Below, one piece after another: positions 1-5,976 of a stretch of DNA of 9,583 nt. The position numbers were made by a program, and so were the translations under genes. The notes under the pieces are model-generated. The model was not told where the DNA came from. It did no database searches and worked only from the letters and a program-made list of their open reading frames with translations. This DNA is from an uncultured Actinomycetes bacterium. Its GTDB lineage: Bacteria > Actinomycetota > Thermoleophilia > Solirubrobacterales > Solirubrobacteraceae. The first letter of the stretch is position 1, and the number at the start of each line of letters is the position of its first letter. The stretch lies in NCBI GenBank assembly GCA_937888775.1, contig CALAQT010000331.1, forward strand, positions 1-9,583, given 5' to 3'.

Positions 1-40
1 GGCGAGGGGTCGGGGCGGCCGCCGGGGCCGGCGGCGCCAC
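1..40 (-). CDS. Possible N-terminus of next sulfate-transport gene (edge-truncated)
   Basis: A minus-strand frame opens with GTG at 38-40 and stays open to the window edge, reading VAPPAPAAAPTPR. It starts 22 bases after the stop of the sulfate-binding protein gene. In sulfate transporters the binding-protein gene is usually followed by the permease genes cysT and cysW, and an Ala/Pro-rich cytoplasmic N-tail would suit a permease. Thirteen residues of low-complexity sequence cannot identify a protein and no clear ribosome-binding site is visible. The call rests on gene order alone. Confidence 0.25.
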   Translation of the reverse strand, partial: MAPPAPAAAPTPR

Positions 41-62
41 CGGCCCCGGCGACGCGTATGCG

Positions 63-1133
63 CTAGCTGGAGGCAGTGGGCACCCCCGCCGCTTGCTCGA
101 TCTTGATGATCGATCCGCTCGACGGGTCGAAGAACTCCTTCTTGACCTTCGTCCAGCCACCGAGGAAGTCGATCGTGAACAGCTGGGGCGGCGTCGGGAA
201 CTGGCCGCCGAACTGCTTGGCCACCGAAGCAAGCACCGGGCGATAGCCCTGCCGCGCCCAGATCGTCTGGCCCGCGGTGGACCACTGCCAGCTGACGAAC
301 GCCTTCGCCTGGGTTGCGTGGGAGCTCTTGACGGTGACCGCGATCGGCGTCTGGATCAGGATCGTCTGCTTGGGAATGATGTAGTGGATCGCGTCCCCGG
401 CCTTCTCGGCGGCGATCGCGTCTGACTCGTAATCGAGCAGCACGTCGCCCTTGCCGCCGGTAAACGTCTGCAGGGCCGCGCTGGCGCTCGAGTCCTGAAC
501 GCTGACGTTCTTGGTCAGCAGCGTGCGCACGTAGGCGAGCGCCTGCGCCGGCGACTTACCCTCCTTGAGCTCGGCTCCATAGCCGGCCAAGATGTTCCAG
601 CGCGCGCTTCCCGAGGTCGATGGGTTGGGGGTGATCACGTCGATCCCCTTCTTGACCAGGTCATCCCAGCCGGTGATGTGCTTGGGGTTGCCCTTGCGCA
701 CGACGAAAACGACGACCGAGTCGCTCGACATCCCCTTCTCGGAGTTGGCGTCCCAGTCGCTGGCCACGATCTTGTCCTTGACCAGTCGAGTCATGTCTGG
801 TGTGGTCGAGAACGCGACCACGTCGGCCGGCTGGCCGGTATCGACCGCACGGCTCTGAGACCCGGAGGCGCCGAAGGACTCGCCGAAGCTGACGCCCTTG
901 CCCCCAGCGGTCTGCGCGAACGCGGCGGTGAGCGCGTCGTAGGCCTTCTTCGGCGTCGAATACGCGACCAGTGCGAGCTGGGTGGCCGACCCACCCGACG
1001 ATCCGCCGCTCGAGGACGATGAAGCAGAGCCGCTGCTCGACGTGGTGTCCGAAGACCCGCCGCAGGCGGCCAGTGAAGCCGCCACCAGTCCGGCCACCAG
1101 GGCGGTAGACAGGAAACGCCGGGTCTTGTTCAT
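63..1133 (-). CDS. sbp: Sulfate ABC transporter substrate-binding lipoprotein
   Basis: This is the extracytoplasmic solute-binding component of a sulfate/thiosulfate importer (Sbp/CysP/SubI family). From the chosen ATG the protein has 356 residues. A lipoprotein signal peptide (MNKTRR, hydrophobic core, lipobox LAAC) puts the lipidated Cys at residue 24. A Ser/Gly-rich tether of about 25 residues follows, then the binding domain. Family blocks seen directly are VVFVVRKGNPK, WDDLVKKG, ITPNPSTSGSARWN, GDVLLDYESDAI, and near the C-terminus LFTIDFLGGWTKVKKEFF. Together these match E. coli Sbp closely. Three in-frame ATGs lie at 1151, 1142 and 1133. A GGAG sits 3 nt before the 1142 ATG and 12 nt before the 1133 ATG, so either may be used; the 1133 start gives the most standard signal peptide. 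The gene appears intact and likely heads an operon running off the left edge. Confidence 0.93.
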   Translation of the reverse strand: MNKTRRFLSTALVAGLVAASLAACGGSSDTTSSSGSASSSSSGGSSGGSATQLALVAYSTPKKAYDALTAAFAQTAGGKGVSFGESFGASGSQSRAVDTGQPADVVAFSTTPDMTRLVKDKIVASDWDANSEKGMSSDSVVVFVVRKGNPKHITGWDDLVKKGIDVITPNPSTSGSARWNILAGYGAELKEGKSPAQALAYVRTLLTKNVSVQDSSASAALQTFTGGKGDVLLDYESDAIAAEKAGDAIHYIIPKQTILIQTPIAVTVKSSHATQAKAFVSWQWSTAGQTIWARQGYRPVLASVAKQFGGQFPTPPQLFTIDFLGGWTKVKKEFFDPSSGSIIKIEQAAGVPTASS

Positions 1134-1162
1134 GTTGATCATTGGCTCCATTCGAACAATAG

Positions 1163-1208
1163 CTAAGTTAGTCGATTATCTTTACGCATTTAGTTTCAGG
1201 CTAGTTTC
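1163..1208 (-). promoter_or_regulatory. Candidate promoter/operator of the sulfate-binding gene
   Basis: This is the most AT-rich stretch of the 134-base divergent intergenic region. On the minus strand it carries GATAAT (plus-strand 1175-1180), a 5/6 match to a -10 hexamer, about 24 bases upstream of the first possible start codon. No good -35 is visible, which suggests activator dependence. Three YTAGT boxes (plus strand) start at 1168, 1190 and 1201, spaced 22 and 11 bases. The last two extend to TAGTTTC (1191-1197 and 1202-1208). A small perfect palindrome CTAA-G-TTAG lies at 1163-1171. The helical phasing suggests a dimeric or tandem-bound regulator. The regulator is unknown, and the sites are read by eye only. 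Confidence 0.35.
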
Positions 1209-1285
1209 GCACAATCTCATGCGACTTGGTTGGGTTATCCGGGACCCGGTGATGCCCGGCGCTTGTGTAGGCTCCCCCGCCGCCT

Positions 1286-2500
1286 ATGCGTTTCTTCGAG
1301 TACGAATCCCGGGCGATCGTCGCCAAGGCCGGGATTCCCGTCACCAAGCACGGATTCGCCGAGACTCCGGCCGCGGCGCGCCTGATCGCCCAGGAGATCG
1401 GTGGCCCTGTCGTGATCAAATCCCAGGTGCTGACGGGCGGGCGAATGAAGGCCGGCGGGGTCCAGTTCGCCGACACGCCCGATGAAGCAGCCACTCACGC
1501 CGAGCACGTGCTGGCGCTGGAAATCGGCGGTCATATGCCGCGCGGCGTGCTGGTCGACTCCCGTGCCGCGGTCAAGCACGAGTACTACGCTGGCGTCGTC
1601 TGGGACGGGACGCGCAAGCGCCCGGTGATGCTGTTCTCCGACATGGGCGGGATCGACATCGAGGAGGTCGCCGAGCAGCATCCCGACCATGTCGCCCGCG
1701 CCCACTTCTCGACCCTGCGGCCGTTCTCCGACTGGCAGGCCAAGCAGCTGATCGCATCGCTTCAGATCACCGGCTCGGCGCTGAACCGCCTCACCCCGAT
1801 CCTCGCGCGCCTGGCCCGTCTGTTCCTCCAATTCGACATGACGCTGGCCGAGATCAACCCGCTCGGCGAGCTACAGGACGGCTCGTTCTTGGCGCTCGAC
1901 GCGCACATGGACATGGAGAACGAGGCCCGGCCGCGCCAGAAGGCGCTGCTGGCAGAGCTCGGCGTCGGCGACGAGGAGACCCGCCAGGCGCGCGAGGCGA
2001 CGCCGTTCGAGCTCGCCGGCGAGGCGGTCGACAGCCAAGACCATCGTGGTGTGGCCGGCAACGTGACCGAGTTCGACGGCAACCTCGGTCTGGTGATCGG
2101 CGCGGGCGGTGGATCGCTGACACTGTTCGACGCGGTCCGCGCCCATGGCGGCGATCCCGCCAACTACTGCGAGATCGGCGGCAACCCCTCGGTCAGTAAG
2201 GCGTGTGGCCTGGCCAAGCTCGTGCTGCAGAAGCCCGGCGTGGACAAGATCGCGGTCATGATGTCGATCGTCTCCAACACCCGCGTGGACATCGTCGCGC
2301 GCGGGGTGATCAAGGCCTGCGTCGAGCTCGGCTATGACCCGGCCGAGAAGATCGCCATCTTCCGGATCCCCGGGGCCTGGGAAGAGGAGGGCTTCAAGAT
2401 TCTGCGCAAGTACGGAGTCGAGTACGCCGACCGCTCGGTGTCGCTGCACGAGGCGGCCCGACGCGCCGTGGAGAAGATCGGCCCAGGAGCGCCCGCCTGA
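1286..2500 (+). CDS. sucC: SucC-like acyl-CoA ligase beta subunit (ATP-grasp)
   Basis: This is the nucleotide- and acid-handling beta subunit of an ADP- or GDP-forming CoA ligase of the succinyl-CoA synthetase superfamily, 404 residues against about 390 for SucC. The N-terminal ATP-grasp domain (about 1-235) shows MRFFEYESRAIVAKAGIPV, VVIKSQVLTGGRMKAGGV (42-59), EYYAGVV, and LAEINPL with its metal-binding-type Glu at 189, followed by LALDAH. The C-terminal flavodoxin-like ligase domain (about 260-400) has GAGGGSLT, ANYCEIGGNPS and SIVSNTRVDIVARG. It lacks the usual SucC FGGI-RCD block, and the replacements resemble the matching region of ATP-citrate lyase/citryl-CoA synthetase large subunits. 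The substrate may therefore be succinate, malate, citrate or another acid. The start matches the family N-terminus. No Shine-Dalgarno precedes it, so translation may be leaderless. The stop overlaps the next start by one base. Confidence 0.85.
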   Translation: MRFFEYESRAIVAKAGIPVTKHGFAETPAAARLIAQEIGGPVVIKSQVLTGGRMKAGGVQFADTPDEAATHAEHVLALEIGGHMPRGVLVDSRAAVKHEYYAGVVWDGTRKRPVMLFSDMGGIDIEEVAEQHPDHVARAHFSTLRPFSDWQAKQLIASLQITGSALNRLTPILARLARLFLQFDMTLAEINPLGELQDGSFLALDAHMDMENEARPRQKALLAELGVGDEETRQAREATPFELAGEAVDSQDHRGVAGNVTEFDGNLGLVIGAGGGSLTLFDAVRAHGGDPANYCEIGGNPSVSKACGLAKLVLQKPGVDKIAVMMSIVSNTRVDIVARGVIKACVELGYDPAEKIAIFRIPGAWEEEGFKILRKYGVEYADRSVSLHEAARRAVEKIGPGAPA

Positions 2501-3417
2501 TGTCGATCCTGATCGACCAAGACACGACCTTCATCGTCCAGGGGATCACCGGCCGCGAGGCGGTCAACCTCACCCGCGAATGCCTGGACTACGGCCAGGG
2601 CGCCAAGATCGTCGGCGGCGTCACACCGGGGAGACTCGGCCGCGAGGTCCACGGTGTGCCCGTATTCGACACCGTCGCGCAGGCGGTGGAGCACCACGGC
2701 GCCCCGATCGACGGCTCGGTCGTGACGGTGCCGCCGGCGTTCACCAAGGACGCGGTGTTCGAGGCGCTGGAGAACGGCGTCAAGCTGGTGGTCATCGTCA
2801 CCGAGCGGATCCCCCGCCGTGACGTGGCCGAGATGGTCGAGCTCGCCTCCGAGCACGAGGCGCGGATCATCGGACCCAACTGCCTGGGGATCATTGTCCC
2901 CGACGTGATCAAGATGGGCGGGATCGGCGGCCCGGCGCGCGATGCGGCCAAGTCCTACAAGCCGGGACCGGTCGGCGTGATCTCACGCTCGGGCGGCATG
3001 ACTACCGAGATGTCCTCGACGCTGAGCGCCGCCGGCCTGGGCCAGTCGACCGCCGTGTCGATCGGCGGCGACGCGATCATCGGCTCCAGCTATGCCGAGC
3101 TGATGCCGCTGTTCGAGGCCGACCCTGAGACCAAGGCGATCGTGATCTACACCGAGCCGGGGGGGCGGATGGAGGCCGAACTGGCGCGTTGGGTGGCGCA
3201 GACCGGATCGCAGATGCCGATCGTCGCGTTCATGGCCGGGCGCTTCATGGACGAGATGCCGGGGATGAGCTTCGGTCACGCCGGCACGATCGTCGAGGGC
3301 AAGGAGGACACCGCCGGCGAGAAGATCGCCCGGCTCGCGGAGGCCGGGATCGTTGTCGCCGAAGAGATCTCCGAGATCCCAGGGATCGTCAAGCAGAGAC
3401 TCGGCGTCGCCGTATGA
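2500..3417 (+). CDS. sucD: SucD-like CoA ligase alpha subunit with phospho-His
   Basis: This is the CoA-binding, phospho-histidine-carrying alpha subunit, the partner of the upstream beta subunit. It has 305 residues, close to the usual 290. An N-terminal Rossmann CoA-binding domain contains QGITGREA (14-21) and VGGVTPGRLG (38-47). The block IIGPNCLGI (123-131) precedes the ligase domain with ISRSGGMTTEM (161-171), SIGGDAIIGSS (187-197) and YTEPGG. The catalytic loop SFGHAG places the phosphorylated His at 260. The Glu of TEPGG (219) matches the residue that contacts phospho-His in E. coli SucD. The motif SRSGGM-(T/S)-x-E is closer to ATP-citrate lyase than to SucD (SRSGTLTYE). An AGGAG at 2485-2489 sits 10 nt before the ATG, and the start overlaps the beta-subunit stop (TGATG). 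Translation of the two subunits is probably coupled, giving balanced amounts. Confidence 0.9.
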   Translation: MSILIDQDTTFIVQGITGREAVNLTRECLDYGQGAKIVGGVTPGRLGREVHGVPVFDTVAQAVEHHGAPIDGSVVTVPPAFTKDAVFEALENGVKLVVIVTERIPRRDVAEMVELASEHEARIIGPNCLGIIVPDVIKMGGIGGPARDAAKSYKPGPVGVISRSGGMTTEMSSTLSAAGLGQSTAVSIGGDAIIGSSYAELMPLFEADPETKAIVIYTEPGGRMEAELARWVAQTGSQMPIVAFMAGRFMDEMPGMSFGHAGTIVEGKEDTAGEKIARLAEAGIVVAEEISEIPGIVKQRLGVAV

Positions 3418-3656
3418 GCGAGGCACTGTTCATCGCCGTCGAGATCGACGACTCGATCGCCCACGACCGTGAGCTGGCCGCCAAGCTCGCCGAGGTCTGC
3501 CCGGTGGACATCTTCCGGGCGGGTCAGGACGGCGTCGAGATCGTGACCGAGAACCTCGATGAATGCGTGCTCTGCCAGCTGTGCATGAACGTCGCGCCGA
3601 AGGGCACCGTGCGGATCATCAAGCGGTATGACGGGGGCGCCGTACTCGGGGCCTGA
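3414..3656 (+). CDS. Small [4Fe-4S] ferredoxin of FixX/ETF-QO type
   Basis: An 80-residue acidic protein, probably a cytoplasmic one-cluster electron carrier. It has four Cys and all look like ligands: C29 in a Cys-Pro pair (EVCPVDIF), then C51, C54 and C57 in CVLCQLC. The order CP-x20-CxxCxxC is the reverse of the common bacterial CxxCxxCxxxCP. It matches the FixX ferredoxin and the C-terminal cluster of ETF-ubiquinone oxidoreductase (CPA...Y...C-x2-C-x2-C). At the usual fourth-Cys position after CxxCxxC there is Ala61 before Pro62, so the first Cys-Pro must supply the fourth ligand. The ATG lies inside the alpha-subunit terminator (ATGA overlap), so the protein is very likely translated together with the CoA ligase. 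That suggests a role linked to a ferredoxin-dependent oxidoreductase making the acyl-CoA; this is inferred. The electron partner cannot be named from the window. Confidence 0.82.
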   Translation: MSEALFIAVEIDDSIAHDRELAAKLAEVCPVDIFRAGQDGVEIVTENLDECVLCQLCMNVAPKGTVRIIKRYDGGAVLGA

Positions 3657-5648
3657 CCGCGTCGGCCAGGCCGAGGCGTGTCGGCGGGGCGTACCAGCGG
3701 TTGTAGAAGGAGTGGATCGAGAACGGGTCGCCCGCGCGCCCGATCTGGTTGAAGTTGGCGCGGTAGAGGAGAAACGGCGGTGACGGGTCGCCCGGTACCC
3801 CGCCGCGCCCCCGCAGACCCGCGAGCACCGCGAAGTAGAGCTGGTCGTCGTCGGTCAGCAGCGGCCCGAGCTCGATCCGTTCGAGATTGATCCTCCCGCC
3901 GACCCGTCCGAACAGCGGCGCCAGTACCTGATCTGCAAACGCCGCCGCGCTCATGGCGCGGTCCCGCCCGCCGTTGAGATGTTGCTGCAGATAGCCAAAC
4001 GTGGCCGACGGCGGGGGCGGCCCCGAGGCCGACCGCGCACCGTCGCCGCCCAGCGCCGCCAGCGCGGCGCTCAGCCTCCGCTCGACGTTGCCGAGTCGCA
4101 GCGCGGGCGGCGGGACTGCGCCGGAGCGCGAGTAGGCCAGCGCCTTGACGTAGCCGCCGGCACGGCTGCGCACGATTTGGATCCGGCCTCCGAGCAGCGA
4201 GCGCATCATGCCGACGTCGCCCGCCACCGGATCGCCGCCCACCAGCACCAGATGCACGTCGCGTTCGGTCGCGTCGATCAGGTCGCGATAGGGCGAGCTC
4301 GGCATCCCACGCGTGGGGCTGTCGGCCGGACGATCGATCACGAGGAGATCCGCGTAATTGCCGCGGTGGATCGTCCCTACGGGCCAGCGCAGCGTCCGGG
4401 CGGGATTGCGCGTAACCATGTCGACGAGCTCTCGATCAAGTGCGCGGTCGCTCGCCAGCGCCGGGACCTCGTGCCGGGACCGGCCGAGGATGCGCGCAGG
4501 GCGATGTCGGCGACCTTGAGCTCGTCGAGCAGGTTGTTGGAGCCGCTAACGGTCCAGTCCGTGCTGAGCGACACGGTCACGCCTTTGGCCAGCGCGTCAT
4601 ACACGTTCGTGGTATGCCCGTAGAGCAGCAGATTCGAGAGGGGCGACCACACGAGCTTGGCCCCCAATCCGTCGTTGCGCGCCCGCGGGCCGGCCGGCCC
4701 GGCGTGGCGCATCGCCGCAAAGTCCGACGGTTCCAGCGCCGTGCCGTGCACGATCACCGTCGCGTCGTTGAGCAGGTGCAGACGCCTGATCGTGTCGAAC
4801 TCGCGCCGCGAGGAGTAAGTATCTCCGGCGACGCGGTCGCGATCCCGGACACCCTCGGCCAGATGCACGATCCAGGCGTTCACGCTGCCGGCCCGCATCC
4901 GGGCAAGCAGGGCGGGGGCGATCAGGACTCCAAAGGCAGGGGCCTAAACCGTGGAGACCTGCGTGGCGACCTGATCGCGGCCGAAGTTCTGGCCGTCGAT
5001 GTCGCGCACGAGCAGGCCGTTGGCGGCCGGGACGTCTGACAACTCGGGCTCGCCCTGGATCGCCACCTCCCCCGCGAGCGCGGCGCGCGCCTCCGCGTGC
5101 ACGAGAACCTGGGCCTCGAGTCCGAGCGTGTCGGAGAACGCCAACGCCATCTCCGGATTGGCGACCAGGCGCCGGTACTGCGGCGAGGGGGTGGTGCCCC
5201 ATTCATAGCGGTTGTCGTAGGGCTCGCGTCCGGTGGGGCGCCCGAACTGGGGCTGGCGATCCGAGGCGGGCGGGGGCCACAGCGGCAGGACGTCGTAGGC
5301 CGAGTGGTCGTGGATATCGATCAGGCCGGGAAAGATCAGGCCACGCGAGCCGAAGTCGAGCACCCGGACGCCGCGCAGCCCCAGCCCCCGGGGAGCGCGC
5401 GAGCCCGCCCACACGCCGGCGATCCTGCCTTTGGAGACGAGCACCCTTCCGTTGGCGATCACCCGGTGCGAGGCGTCCATGGTCACCACCGTGCCCTCGA
5501 GCAGCAGCGCCGGTGGATCCCCCGTGGCCCTGGCTCTGGGTGGCGCCGCCGCCGATAGCTTCGGCGCCAGCAAGGCGCCGCCGGCCAACAGTGAGCAGCC
5601 GGCGATCACGCCGACCAGCGGCGACCACAAACGCGCTTCGAGCGCCAC
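3619..5648 (-). pseudogene. Membrane-anchored amidohydrolase, interrupted by TAG and -1 frameshift
   Basis: A metal-dependent hydrolase of the amidohydrolase superfamily (cytosine deaminase/TrzA-AtzA-like), read in three pieces. Piece one (GTG at 5646-5648 down to a TAG at 4944-4946) has a hydrophobic N-terminal segment (about residues 10-30), the N-terminal beta domain (GTVVTMD) and the HxH motif in PGLIDIHDHSAYD (His113, His115). After the TAG the same frame continues with APAFGVLIAP and IVHLAEGV (third metal His, codon 4863-4865), VHGTAL (fourth His, 4746-4748) and LSTDW (Asp, 4557-4559). Near 4491-4500 the frame must move by one lost base to continue as ILGRSRHEVPAL and the C-terminal part (RNPARTLRW, YADLLVID). 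All metal ligands survive across the pieces. About 180 further C-terminal residues are not a domain I recognise. With the missing base restored the length is about 676 codons. Its 3' end overlaps the ferredoxin gene by 38 bases, convergently. Confidence 0.82.
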
Positions 5649-5684
5649 CTGGTAAGTGAATCACCCCACGCGATCCCAGGCGGC

Positions 5685-5723
5685 GGCGAGGGGCCCCGGC
5701 TGGCGAGCACCGGACCCCTCGCC
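5685..5723 (-). terminator. Strong hairpin, likely terminator after minus-strand remnant
   Basis: GGCGAGGGG (5685-5693) and CCCCTCGCC (5715-5723) form a perfect 9-bp stem. It extends by two more pairs after one mismatch, leaving a loop of about 15 bases. It lies 20 bases beyond the stop of the minus-strand repeat-protein remnant (5743) and 37 bases before the start of the next minus-strand gene (5648). This is where a terminator between two minus-strand units is expected. There is no U-tract on either side, which is common for hairpin terminators in high-GC actinobacteria but leaves the call uncertain. It could also act as a 5' leader structure or a chance GC-rich repeat. Confidence 0.5.
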
Positions 5724-5742
5724 GGATCGACGATACGGTCGA

Positions 5743-5974
5743 TCAGCCGTGGCTGAGGACCAGCCCCTGATCGGCGCTGCCGGTCCCCACGGCCCATTCG
5801 CGGGCGGAGCCGGGGAACGTGGCGGCGGCACTGAGCGATCCGCCGAAGGCGCTGTTGCTGTCGACCGACCATGAGCTGCCGTTCCTGCGCAGGATCATCG
5901 CCTGCTCGGGACCCGCCGTTGATGCTGGGCAGATTGGTCCCGACGGCATAGACGTCGCTGGCAGAACGGCCGGC
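5743..5974 (-). pseudogene. Remnant of WAVG-repeat (beta-propeller-like) protein
   Basis: Minus-strand sequence encodes about 77 residues with the signature of repeat proteins common in soil actinobacteria and Chloroflexota. The usual repeat is (S/A)-S-D-V-W-A-V-G, a short variable part, LI-HWNG, then SSWS-V. Here SASDVYAVGTNLPSIN (about 5968-5921) is followed, after a one-base frame change near 5917, by AMILRRNGSSWSVDSN, then SAREWAVGTGSADQGLVLSHG and a TGA at 5743-5745. That is roughly one and a half repeats. Whole proteins of this kind carry several repeats and normally a secretion signal, so both ends are missing. Upstream it abuts the tail of the AMP-ligase pseudogene directly, with no start codon or ribosome-binding site of its own. 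It is best read as debris fused by a deletion. The function of such proteins is generally unknown. Confidence 0.62.
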
Positions 5975-5976
5975 GC

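Noticed and set aside
93..1022. Plus-strand open frames across the sulfate-binding gene
   Set aside because: They are antisense to a clearly conserved protein, have Arg/Gly/Ala-rich compositions typical of GC-rich shadow frames, and match nothing I recognise.
1239..1249. CCGGG-A-CCCGG palindrome as an operator for the CoA-ligase operon
   Set aside because: Perfect but only 11 bases and built from G/C in a very GC-rich genome; such palindromes are expected by chance and no second copy was seen.
3414..3656. Ferredoxin with a lost fourth cysteine, or a 3Fe-4S protein
   Set aside because: CVLCQLC is followed by Ala-Pro where Cys-Pro is common, but Cys29-Pro30 supplies the fourth ligand in the FixX/ETF-QO order, so no ligand is missing.
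4484..4500. Programmed ribosomal frameshift in the amidohydrolase
   Set aside because: No slippery heptamer is present at the shift, and the gene is already interrupted by a stop; loss of one base is the simpler reading.
4944..4946. Programmed TAG readthrough or pyrrolysine/selenocysteine-type recoding in the amidohydrolase
   Set aside because: The same gene has an independent frameshift and lies in a block of decayed genes. Pyrrolysine is not expected in this type of organism, and no recoding element is apparent.
3979..5558. Long plus-strand open frames over the amidohydrolase region (up to about 210 codons)
   Set aside because: Biased Arg/Gly/Ala composition and full overlap with conserved amidohydrolase motifs on the other strand show these are shadows.
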